Part shown: piece by piece, positions 18,387 through 26,292 of the stretch
How positions within the stretch are numbered: position 1 is the first letter of the stretch
Layout of the letters: each line of letters starts with the position of its first letter
Assembly: GCA_002951995.1 (NCBI GenBank)
Contig: CP019797.1
Coordinates: 122,001 to 186,000 of the forward strand
DNA: 64,000 bases
Direction: 5' to 3'
Source of the DNA: Stenotrophomonas acidaminiphila
GTDB taxonomy: Bacteria > Pseudomonadota > Gammaproteobacteria > Xanthomonadales > Xanthomonadaceae
Notes under the pieces: model-generated
The model's input: only the letters and a program-made list of their open reading frames with translations
Databases searched by the model: none
What the model was told of the DNA's origin: nothing
Translations under genes and position numbers: made by a program

Positions 18387-20341
18387 ACCTGCTGCTGCGA
18401 CTGGTGCTGCTCGGCGCGGCCGTGCTGGCCGGCGGCTGCGCGTCGCTGTCGCCGCAGCAGCGCGACCGTGCGCAGGGCATCGCCGTGTCCGCTCGCCCCA
18501 CCGCGCTGGACTGCGACCGCGCCGATCGCTGCGCGCTGGATTCGCCGCTGCGCGCGCTTGGCGCCCAGGCCATGGCCGATTCGGCGGCCGCCGGCGCGCC
18601 GCGGCACTACGCCACGATCCTCGACGAGGGCGAGTTGTCGCTGGTGGCGCGGCTCAACCTGATCCACAGCGCCGCCCGCAGCATCGACCTGCAGACCTAT
18701 ATCTTCGATACCGACGACAGCGCGCGCATGATCATCGACGCGCTGCTGGACGCCGCCCGCCGCGGGGTCCGGGTGCGGGTGCTGATCGACCAGCTCTCGG
18801 CCATATCGGACGTGCAGATGCTCGCCGCGCTGTCCGGCGCGCACGCCAACTTCGAGCTGCGCATCTACAACCCCACGTTCGGCAAGGCCAAGCTCAACTA
18901 CTTCGATTACGCCGGCAGCGTGCTGTGCTGCTTCCGCCGCTTCAATCAGCGCATGCACAACAAGCTGCTGGTGGTGGACGGGGTGGTCGGCGTGGTCGGC
19001 GGCCGCAACTACCAGGACGACTATTACGACTGGGACCGCGAGTACAACTTCCGCGACCGCGACGTGGTGGTGGCCGGGCCCGAGGCGCGCGAGATGGCCG
19101 CCAACTTCCAGTCCTTCTGGGACGCGCCGCGCAGCGTGCCGGCCGAGCGCCTGAACGATGTCGGCCGCACCCTGCTGCGGCATGGCGTGCCGGACATGCC
19201 GGCGGCGCATTTCATGCGCCCGGAGCGGGTGGCGCGCGCCGCGGCGGAGGCGGCCGACCCGGCGTTCGTCACCGAGGCGTTCGTCGATACCGCGCTGCCG
19301 GTGCGCGCGGTGGCCTATGTCGCCGACCTGCCGCGCAAGCACCGCCGCGACCCGCTGCCCAACCCCAGCGAACCGCGGCTGGACACGTTGATCTCCGGCG
19401 CCCGGTCCGAAGTCCTGCTGCAGACGCCGTACCTGGTGCTGTCCGAACCGGCGCAGCAGCTGTTCAAGGACCTGCGCGCGCGCCCGCAACCACCACGGGT
19501 GGTGGTGTCGACCAACAGCCTGGCGGCGACCGACAACCCGATCGTGTATGCGATGGCCTACAAGTACAAGCGCCGCAACCTGCGCGTGCTGGGCTTCGAT
19601 ATCTACGAGTACAAGCCGTTCCCGCTGGATCCGCCGGTGGCCCCGGACAACCTGCTGTCCTCGGCACTGGACGGGACCGGGCTGCCACCGCCGCCGCACC
19701 GCCTGATCGGGGCGAGCGCGGCCGGCAGCAACGTGCGCGGCAGCGGTTCCGGGCGTCGCGCCGGCGCCGACGGCAGCGAGGTCGAGCGCGAGGTGCTGCG
19801 CACCGAGACCCGGCCCTCGTTCCTCGGCAGCAAGGCGGCCAACCGCCCGCTGCCGGTCACCCGCCGCGGCGCGCGCATGGGCCTGCATGCCAAATCGCTG
19901 GTGGTGGACCGCCGCATCGGCGTGGTCGGTACCCACAACTTCGACCCGCGCAGCGAGAACTACAACACCGAGGGCGCGGTGATCATCGACGACCCGGTGT
20001 TCGCCGAGCGGCTGGCGCAGAGCATCCTGCGCGACATCGCGCCGGACAATGCCTGGGTGGTGGCGCCGCGCGAGAAGGCGCCGGTGCTGTCGGGCCTGAA
20101 CTACAGCCTGGGCAAGGCGTCCGAGGCACTGCCCGTGCTCGACGTGTGGCCGTGGCGCTACGCCACCAACTACGCCTTCCAGCCCGGGCCGGAGTGCCCG
20201 CTGCCGCTGTCCCGGCACGACCCGGATTTCCGCCGCTGCTACGCGCCGGTGGGCGACTTCCCCGAGGTCGACGTCGGCCCCAAGTGGTTGCTGGTGCGCA
20301 TGCTGACCGCGTTCGGCGCGGGGCTGGTACCGATCCTGTAG
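18383..20341 (+). CDS. phospholipase D-family lipoprotein, ClsC-type cardiolipin synthase
   Basis: A 652-residue protein starting at a GTG that overlaps the yceI stop. It has a lipoprotein signal with lipobox VLAGGC near residues 15–20. Two HKD motifs mark the phospholipase D fold: HNKLLVVD at about 191 and HAKSLVVD at about 502, each followed by the GGRN or THNFDPRSE signature. ClsC of E. coli makes cardiolipin from phosphatidylglycerol and phosphatidylethanolamine. A low-complexity insert at about 445–475 (RGSGSGRRAGADGSEVE) separates the halves. Probably membrane-attached in the envelope. Confidence 0.87.
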   Translation: MNLLLRLVLLGAAVLAGGCASLSPQQRDRAQGIAVSARPTALDCDRADRCALDSPLRALGAQAMADSAAAGAPRHYATILDEGELSLVARLNLIHSAARSIDLQTYIFDTDDSARMIIDALLDAARRGVRVRVLIDQLSAISDVQMLAALSGAHANFELRIYNPTFGKAKLNYFDYAGSVLCCFRRFNQRMHNKLLVVDGVVGVVGGRNYQDDYYDWDREYNFRDRDVVVAGPEAREMAANFQSFWDAPRSVPAERLNDVGRTLLRHGVPDMPAAHFMRPERVARAAAEAADPAFVTEAFVDTALPVRAVAYVADLPRKHRRDPLPNPSEPRLDTLISGARSEVLLQTPYLVLSEPAQQLFKDLRARPQPPRVVVSTNSLAATDNPIVYAMAYKYKRRNLRVLGFDIYEYKPFPLDPPVAPDNLLSSALDGTGLPPPPHRLIGASAAGSNVRGSGSGRRAGADGSEVEREVLRTETRPSFLGSKAANRPLPVTRRGARMGLHAKSLVVDRRIGVVGTHNFDPRSENYNTEGAVIIDDPVFAERLAQSILRDIAPDNAWVVAPREKAPVLSGLNYSLGKASEALPVLDVWPWRYATNYAFQPGPECPLPLSRHDPDFRRCYAPVGDFPEVDVGPKWLLVRMLTAFGAGLVPIL

Positions 20342-20403
20342 CGCGCACACGGCGCGTGGACGTGGCCTCGGTTGCAATGGCCGTCGCCCTGCCTGCACCG
20401 AGG

Positions 20404-20526
20404 ATGCCGATGGGCAGCGCCTTCCAGCTCGGCGACCCCGTGCGCTGGAACTCCGAAGCCGGCCGCGTCGCCGGCCGTGTCGTCCGGGCGCATGCCCGCG
20501 GCATGACACCGGAGAAGATCGGCTGA
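20404..20526 (+). pseudogene. truncated DUF2945 (hypervirulence-associated, TUDOR-like) protein remnant
   Basis: A 40-codon frame beginning MPMGSAFQLGDPVRWNSEAG. The stretch GDPVRWNSEAGRVAG matches the start of DUF2945 proteins, small (about 70-residue) TUDOR-like proteins common in proteobacteria. After VRAHARG the match stops and the frame ends in TPEKIG. The expected second half, with its EPQYEI and SDKTDHVA stretches, is absent in all frames nearby. It is therefore a 3'-truncated copy or decayed gene. The stop is 2 bases before the DUF488 start, as if a deletion joined them. Confidence 0.6.
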
Positions 20527-20527
20527 C

Positions 20528-21073
20528 ATGGAAGGCGCCGTGACGCTCTGGACCATCGGCCATTCCACCCGCAGCCGGGAGGATTTCCTCGCGCTGCTGG
20601 GCGGGCACGGCATCCAGGCCGTGGCCGACGTGCGCCGCTTCCCGGGTTCGCGGCGCCATCCCTGGTTTGCCGGCGGGACGCTGGCGCACGCGCTTCCGGC
20701 GGCGGGGATCGATTACCTGTGGCTGCCGCAGCTGGGCGGGCGTCGCCGTGCGCGACCCGGCTCGCCCAACGGGGCCTGGCGCAACGCCGCCTTCCAGGGC
20801 TACGCCGACCACCTGGACAGCACCGAGTTCGCCGACGGGCTGGCGCGGCTGCTGGAACTGGCCGCGCGCCGCCGCACCGCGCTGATGTGCGCCGAAGCAC
20901 CGTGGTGGCGCTGCCACCGCCGGTTGATCGCCGATCTGCTCAGCGTGCGCGGCATCCCGGTGCGGCACATCCTCGATGCCGGCCCGGCGCGAGCGCACGT
21001 GCTCACCGCCAGCGCACGCGTGGTCGATGGCCGCTTGCGCTATCCGCCGCCGCAGGACGATCTGTTCGCCTGA
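20528..21073 (+). CDS. DUF488 domain protein
   Basis: A 181-residue DUF488 protein: it opens LWTIGHSTRSREDFLALL, then VADVRRFPGSRRHPWF, and later ALMCAEAPWWRCHRRLIADLL, the family's conserved Cys–Glu/His region. The function is unknown, although the CxE...CHR motif suggests a metal or catalytic site. It lies immediately after the truncated DUF2945 frame and 54 bases before a hot-dog thioesterase. The start ATG at 20528 gives a family-like N-terminus. Confidence 0.83.
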   Translation: MEGAVTLWTIGHSTRSREDFLALLGGHGIQAVADVRRFPGSRRHPWFAGGTLAHALPAAGIDYLWLPQLGGRRRARPGSPNGAWRNAAFQGYADHLDSTEFADGLARLLELAARRRTALMCAEAPWWRCHRRLIADLLSVRGIPVRHILDAGPARAHVLTASARVVDGRLRYPPPQDDLFA

Positions 21074-21127
21074 GCCCGGCCCGCGCGCGGCACCGTAAAC
21101 TGGCCTGCCCCCACACCGGTCATCGCC

Positions 21128-21547
21128 ATGGCTTTCCGCGCCCCCGTTTCACTGGACGAACTCAATCGCCTCAGCCGGGGCACGCTGATCGAGCACCTCG
21201 GCATCGTCTTCACCGCGGCCGGCGACGACTGGCTGCAGGCGACCATGCCGGTGGACGAACGCACCCGCCAGCCCTACGGACTGCTGCACGGCGGCGCCTC
21301 GGTGGTGCTGGCCGAAACCCTGGGCAGCAGCGCCGGCAACCTGTGCGTGGATACCGCCAGCCAGGTCTGCGTGGGGCTGGAGATCAACGCCAACCACCTG
21401 CGTGCTGCGCGCAGTGGCATGGTCACCGGCACCGCGCGCGCGCTGCATGTCGGGCGCACCACCCAGGTCTGGGAGATCCGCATCGACAACGAGGCCGGCA
21501 AGCCGGTGTGCGTCTCGCGCCTGACCCTGGCGGTGGTACCGGCCTGA
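21128..21547 (+). CDS. hot-dog fold acyl-CoA thioesterase (MenI/YdiI-like)
   Basis: A 139-residue single-domain hot-dog thioesterase. It resembles E. coli MenI (YdiI) over its whole length: QATMPVDERTRQPYGLLHGGASVVLAE, then LEINANHLRAARSG. The catalytic acid should be the Glu of VVLAE, with the conserved HGG. MenI hydrolyses 1,4-dihydroxy-2-naphthoyl-CoA in menaquinone synthesis, but xanthomonads mainly use ubiquinone, so a general aryl- or acyl-CoA thioesterase is as likely. It is convergent with the long EAL-domain gene, 33 bases apart. Confidence 0.87.
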   Translation: MAFRAPVSLDELNRLSRGTLIEHLGIVFTAAGDDWLQATMPVDERTRQPYGLLHGGASVVLAETLGSSAGNLCVDTASQVCVGLEINANHLRAARSGMVTGTARALHVGRTTQVWEIRIDNEAGKPVCVSRLTLAVVPA

Positions 21548-21580
21548 GCGCAGGCATGCCGGGCCCCGGCGCGCCCCGGC

Positions 21581-24157
21581 TCAAGCGTGCGCGAACGCGG
21601 CGGCCGGCAGATGCTCGCGGATCCAGCTGTCCAGCTCGTGCGCGGGCAGCGCCGGGGTGAAGTGGTAGCCCTGGGCGATGCCGTAGCCCTGTTCGCCGAG
21701 CAGGCGCAGCTGTTCGCCGCTTTCCACGCCTTCGGCGACCACCGTCAGCCGCAGGCTCTGGCCGATGTGGGCGATGGCGCGGGTCAGGGCGCTGGCCACT
21801 TCGTCGTTCTCGATGCCGCGCACGAAGCTGCGGTCCAGCTTGAGTTCGCTGATCGGCAGCAGGCGCAGGTAGCTCAGGCTGGAATAGCCGGTGCCGAAAT
21901 CGTCCATCGACAGGCGCACGCCCAGTGCATGCACCGCGTGCAGCGTGCGCAGGGTGCTGGGGTCGGTATCCAGCAGCACGTCCTCGGTGATCTCCACCTT
22001 CAGGTCGCCCGGCAGCAGTCCTTCGCGCCGCAGCACCTGTTCGATCCGCAGCGGCAGGTCCAGGTCGTGGAAGTCGGTCGGCGACAGGTTCACCGCCACC
22101 GACGGCACCTCCAGCCCGGTGCGCCGCCAGTGCGCCAGCTGCGCGCAGGCTTGTTCCAGCACCCAGTGGCCGATGTCGCCGATCAGCCCGCATTCCTCGG
22201 CCAGCGGGATGAACTGCATCGGCGGCACGTCGCCCAGGCGCGGGTGCCGCCAGCGCGCCAGCGCCTCCACCCCGCGCAGGCGGCCGTCGCCGATGCCCAC
22301 CTGCGGCTGGTAATGCAGGTGCAGCTGGCGCTGCTCGACCGCTTCGCGCAGCGCGGTCTCTAGCGCCAGCCGCTCCTGCGCGTTGTGGTCCATCTCGCGC
22401 GAGTAGAACCGCGCGCCGTTGCGGCCGCTGTTCTTGGCCTGGTACATGGCCACGTCGGCATGGTGCAGCAGGGTTTCGGTGTCGTGGCCGTCGTGCGGGA
22501 ACATACTGATGCCGACGCTGGCCGACGGCCGGATCTGCACGTCGTCCAGCGGCAGCGGCAGCGACAGCCGGCGCAGGATGCGTTCGGTGCGCTCGCCGGC
22601 GGAGTGCGCGTCGCACAGGGTGAGCACCATCACGAACTCGTCGCCGGACAGGCGGCCGACGATGTCCCCCGGCCCGGCCTCTTCCTGCAGCCGGCGCGAG
22701 ACCACGCGCAACAGCTGGTCGCCGCCGGGGTGGCCGAACGAGTCGTTGATCTGCTTGAAGCGGTCCAGGTCGATGAACAGCACCGCCAGCGCCTGCTCGG
22801 CGGCGGCCGCCGCGGCGATCGCCTGGTCGGCCTGGGCATGCAGCAGGTTGCGGTTGGGCAGGCCGGTGAGATCGTCGTAGAACGCCAGCCGGCGGATGCG
22901 GTTGCGCGCCTCCTCGCGCTCCAGCGCCAGCGCGCACAGGTGCACGATGACGTCCACCAGCCGCCGGTGGAAGGCATCCGGGTCGTGCGGGCGGCGGTAG
23001 TAGAAGGCGAACGTACCCAGCACGCGGCCGTCGCTGGCCTTGATCGGGGTGGACCAGCAGGCCGCCAGCCCGTGCTCCAGCGCCATGTGGCTGATGCCCT
23101 GCCAGTTGGGGTCCAGCGCGATGTCGCGCGCCACCACCATCTGCCCGGTATGCGCGGCGGTACCGCAGCAGCCGACCCCCGGACCGACCGGGATGCCGTC
23201 CACCTGCCGGGTGTAGGCCTCGGGCAGGCTCGGCGCGGCCAGCGTGCGCAGGCGCCCGTCCTCTACCCGCAGCACCGAGCACAGCACCTGCGGTGCGATC
23301 TGCTCGACGTCGCGGCACATCATCTGCATCACTTCGCTGGTGGGAACCTCGCGCACCAGCGCGTCCAGCATCCGGTGCTGCAGCACCTCGTGCACCTTGG
23401 TGTGGGTGATGTCCATCAGCACGATGACCAGGTTGGCCAGGGTGCCGTAGTCGTCGAAGATCGGGTTGATGCTGATCGCGCACCACAGCGGACGGCCGTC
23501 GTGGCAGGCCACGCGTTCGTCGCAGCACACCGGCTCGCCGGCCAGCAGGCGCGCGGCCTGGGCCAGGGTGGTGCGGCGCCGGGCGCGGTCGGGCACCAGC
23601 AGCGTGGCGACGTGGCGACGCAGCACCTGGCTGGCATCGAACCCGAACAGCCGGCAGAAGCCCTTGTTCAGATGCACCACGCGGCCGCGGGCGTCGGTGA
23701 TCAGCACCGCGCTCTGGGTCTCGTCGAACCCCAGCGACAGCAGCCGCTCGCGCTCCTGGCGCTGGCGCCGCGTGGTCACGTCGCGGACGAATGCCATGTG
23801 CAGCTGGCCCTCGACCGCGGGGGTACGGGCCAGCGACACGCTGATCCAGCGGGTCTGACCGTCCTTGCGCACCATCTGTACGTCGCGCGGCTGGCTGGCC
23901 AGTTCGCGCACGCGGTTGGCCGCGCCCGGATGCAGTCCGCTGTCGTAGCGCTCGCGCATGGCCGCCGGTGCCAGGAAGCCCAGGTTGCGCCCCGCCACTT
24001 CGTCGCGCGACCAGCCGGACAGGGCTTCCATGGCCTTGTTGAAGTACACGATGCGGTTCTGGCCATCGAACACGATCACGCCGCTGTCGACCTGCTCCAG
24101 CGCCGCCGACAACAGCGGCAGCATGTCCCCGGCCAGCGACCGCGATAACCGCTCCAT
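21581..24157 (-). CDS. DosP-like PAS-PAS-GAF-GGDEF-EAL cyclic-di-GMP signalling protein
   Basis: An 858-residue cytoplasmic signalling protein. Order: PAS (about 15–130), PAS (145–260), GAF (265–420), GGDEF (430–590), EAL (605–850). The cyclase signature is RLSGDEF near 503, a variant of GGDEF. The phosphodiesterase domain keeps GVEALARW, EITED and DDFGTGYSSL and should be active. The arrangement equals that of E. coli DosP, the oxygen-sensing c-di-GMP phosphodiesterase. Compared with DosP as I remember it, the haem-ligand His77 and Met95 align with Tyr and Gln, so haem sensing is doubtful. The start is the ATG at 24157, spaced 7 bases from AGGGGAG; a GTG at 24163 is too close to that site. 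Confidence 0.88.
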   Translation of the reverse strand: MERLSRSLAGDMLPLLSAALEQVDSGVIVFDGQNRIVYFNKAMEALSGWSRDEVAGRNLGFLAPAAMRERYDSGLHPGAANRVRELASQPRDVQMVRKDGQTRWISVSLARTPAVEGQLHMAFVRDVTTRRQRQERERLLSLGFDETQSAVLITDARGRVVHLNKGFCRLFGFDASQVLRRHVATLLVPDRARRRTTLAQAARLLAGEPVCCDERVACHDGRPLWCAISINPIFDDYGTLANLVIVLMDITHTKVHEVLQHRMLDALVREVPTSEVMQMMCRDVEQIAPQVLCSVLRVEDGRLRTLAAPSLPEAYTRQVDGIPVGPGVGCCGTAAHTGQMVVARDIALDPNWQGISHMALEHGLAACWSTPIKASDGRVLGTFAFYYRRPHDPDAFHRRLVDVIVHLCALALEREEARNRIRRLAFYDDLTGLPNRNLLHAQADQAIAAAAAAEQALAVLFIDLDRFKQINDSFGHPGGDQLLRVVSRRLQEEAGPGDIVGRLSGDEFVMVLTLCDAHSAGERTERILRRLSLPLPLDDVQIRPSASVGISMFPHDGHDTETLLHHADVAMYQAKNSGRNGARFYSREMDHNAQERLALETALREAVEQRQLHLHYQPQVGIGDGRLRGVEALARWRHPRLGDVPPMQFIPLAEECGLIGDIGHWVLEQACAQLAHWRRTGLEVPSVAVNLSPTDFHDLDLPLRIEQVLRREGLLPGDLKVEITEDVLLDTDPSTLRTLHAVHALGVRLSMDDFGTGYSSLSYLRLLPISELKLDRSFVRGIENDEVASALTRAIAHIGQSLRLTVVAEGVESGEQLRLLGEQGYGIAQGYHFTPALPAHELDSWIREHLPAAAFAHA

Positions 24158-24280
24158 GTCCACGCTCCCCTGTAGGCGTGAGCGGATTTATACCGCGTTG
24201 CCCGGGCCCCGGGGTGAGGAGCCGGGCAGGCGGTCGCCATGTGCTGGCGGAAGCCGGACCGCATCCGGTATCTTGCGCGG

Positions 24281-25072
24281 ATGACTTCCCCCCGTCCCGC
24301 CCGCCCGGGCAGCGTGGCGCGTGCGTTCCGCTATCTGTACCGCGTGCCGTTGCTGCTGATCCACGTCGTGATCTTCCTGCCGCTGATCCTGCTGCTGATG
24401 GCGCCGCCGTTCGGCCGCCTCGGCGCAGCCACCGATCCGCTGGAACACAAGGTGGTGCGCTGGTGGTCAGGCGGCCTGATGTGGATCTTCGGCTTCCGCC
24501 TGCAGCGCACCGGCCAGCCGTTGCCGGGGGCGGTGCTGTTCGTCGCCAACCATGTCGGCTGGGTCGACATCAGCATGATCCACAGCCAGAAAATGGTCGG
24601 TTTCGTGGCCAAGCGCGAGATCGCCGGCTGGCCGCTGGTGGGCTGGCTCGCCAGCCGCGGCCACACCATCTACCATCAGCGCGGCAACACCGAGTCGCTG
24701 GGCGGGGTGATGGAGGAAATGGCCAAGCGGCTGCGCGAGGGCCGGCCGGTGGCGGTGTTCCCGGAAGGGCGCACCCGCGGCGGCCACGAGGTCGGCCCGT
24801 TCCATGCGCGCATCTTCCAGGCGGCGGTGGAAACCGGCGTGCCGGTGCAGCCGGTGGCCCTGCGCTACGGCGTGCACGGCGATGCCCAGACCCGGGTCGC
24901 GTTCGCGCCGGGCGAGAGTTTCTTCGGCAACTTCCTGCGCCTGCTCGGCGAACCGGCGCGCCGCGCCGAAGTGCACTTCCTGGAGCCGGTCGCCAGCCAT
25001 GACCTGGAAGGGCGCCGGCGCATCGCCGAGACCTCGCGCGCGCGCATCATCGCGGCGATGGAAGGCCCGTAA
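24281..25072 (+). CDS. 1-acylglycerol-3-phosphate O-acyltransferase (PlsC-type)
   Basis: A 263-residue acyltransferase with an N-terminal membrane segment (VPLLLIHVVIFLPLILLLMAP). The acyltransferase motif NHVGWVD (Hx4D) lies near residue 91, and the substrate motif FPEGRTRGG near 161. It would acylate lysophosphatidic acid, or a related lyso-lipid such as an ornithine lipid, at the inner membrane. The start ATG at 24281 is preferred over an upstream ATG at 24239 because the added residues are atypical. It is divergent from the DosP-like gene with 123 bases between. Confidence 0.85.
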   Translation: MTSPRPARPGSVARAFRYLYRVPLLLIHVVIFLPLILLLMAPPFGRLGAATDPLEHKVVRWWSGGLMWIFGFRLQRTGQPLPGAVLFVANHVGWVDISMIHSQKMVGFVAKREIAGWPLVGWLASRGHTIYHQRGNTESLGGVMEEMAKRLREGRPVAVFPEGRTRGGHEVGPFHARIFQAAVETGVPVQPVALRYGVHGDAQTRVAFAPGESFFGNFLRLLGEPARRAEVHFLEPVASHDLEGRRRIAETSRARIIAAMEGP

Positions 25073-25173
25073 CGACGTGTTGCGGTGGCACGCCTCCCGC
25101 AGCGCCGGACAGCCGTGAGCGGCGGCCGGCCGCCGGCGCGGGTTCACGCGCTCTACCGGCGCACGGGCGCAGC

Positions 25174-26217
25174 ATGGCCGCCATGTTGAGCGTCGCCCAC
25201 TACCAACCGCCGCCGTGGCTGCGCAATCCGCACCTGCAGTCGATGCTGGCGTCCAGCGGGGTGCGCCTGCGCCGCGGCCAGCAGCTGCTGGCGGCCAGTG
25301 GCGCGCTTACCCGCGAACTGATCCTCGACGGCGGCGACGGCGTGCGCCTGCAGGCCTGGCACAGCCGCCTGCCGGGCAGGGCGGCGCCGGTCGGCCTGGC
25401 GCTGCTGCTGCACGGCTGGGAGGGCAGCGCCGAGTCCAGCTACATGCGCATGACCGCCGCGCGGATGCTCGAGCAGGGCTTCGAGGTGGTGCGGCTGAAC
25501 TTCCGCGACCACGGCAACACCCACCACCTCAACCCGGGGATCTTCCATTCCTGCCGCATCGGCGAGGTGGTGCATGCCACCGGCGACGTGGCCCGCCGCT
25601 TTCCCGGCCTGCCGCTGGTCGCGGCGGGGTATTCGCTGGGCGGCAACTTCGCATTGCGCTTGGCCCTGCACGCGCCCGCCGCCGGCGTGCCGCTGCGCCA
25701 CGTGGCCTCGGTGTGCCCGGTGCTGGACCCGGCGCAGACCATGGACAGCATCGAACGCGGCCCGGCGATGTACGACTGGTACTTCCGCCGCAAGTGGACC
25801 GGCTCGCTGCGGCGCAAGCGCGCTCTGTTCCCGGAGCTGGCCGATTGCGACGACGCGGTGCTGAAGCTGGGGATCCGCGCGCTGACCGGCTGGCTGGTGG
25901 AGCGGCATACCGGCTTCGCCACGCTGCAGGACTATTTCGACGGCTACTCCATCGCCGGCCCGCGCCTGTCCGCGCTGGAGGTGCCGGCCGACATCCTGAT
26001 GGCGCGCGATGATCCGGTGATTCCGTTCACCTCCTTCCGCCACTGGCGCCTGCCGGCGCACGCACGGCTGGAGATCGCGCGCTGGGGTGGCCACTGCGGC
26101 TTCATCGAGAACCTGCGTGGCGATGGCTTTTCCGAGCGCTGGGTGGCGCAACGGCTGGCCGCCGCGGTGGGCGTACGCCCGGCAGCGCAGGGGGCGGTGC
26201 CCGCGCTCGGCGCCTGA
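25174..26217 (+). CDS. YheT-type alpha/beta hydrolase
   Basis: A 347-residue alpha/beta hydrolase. It opens with PPWLRNPHLQSML, the signature of YheT/ABHD-type hydrolases, followed by the oxyanion region LLLHGWEGSAESSY, the nucleophile elbow GYSLGGN near residue 152 and the catalytic histidine in WGGHCGFIE. Members are esterases of uncertain substrate, possibly acyl lipids. The start is the ATG at 25174 or, nine bases on, 25183. It lies 101 bases after the PlsC-type gene on the same strand. Confidence 0.87.
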   Translation: MAAMLSVAHYQPPPWLRNPHLQSMLASSGVRLRRGQQLLAASGALTRELILDGGDGVRLQAWHSRLPGRAAPVGLALLLHGWEGSAESSYMRMTAARMLEQGFEVVRLNFRDHGNTHHLNPGIFHSCRIGEVVHATGDVARRFPGLPLVAAGYSLGGNFALRLALHAPAAGVPLRHVASVCPVLDPAQTMDSIERGPAMYDWYFRRKWTGSLRRKRALFPELADCDDAVLKLGIRALTGWLVERHTGFATLQDYFDGYSIAGPRLSALEVPADILMARDDPVIPFTSFRHWRLPAHARLEIARWGGHCGFIENLRGDGFSERWVAQRLAAAVGVRPAAQGAVPALGA

Positions 26218-26292
26218 GCCGCCGCTGGCGCTGCCGGCGGGGGCGCGCCACGGCCCGGCTACAATGGCGTTTTGCGCTTACGCCGGACCGCC

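Noticed and set aside
18299..20998. An 899-residue minus-strand frame opposite clsC
   Set aside because: Shadow frame with no domain; the plus strand carries two HKD motifs and a lipobox.
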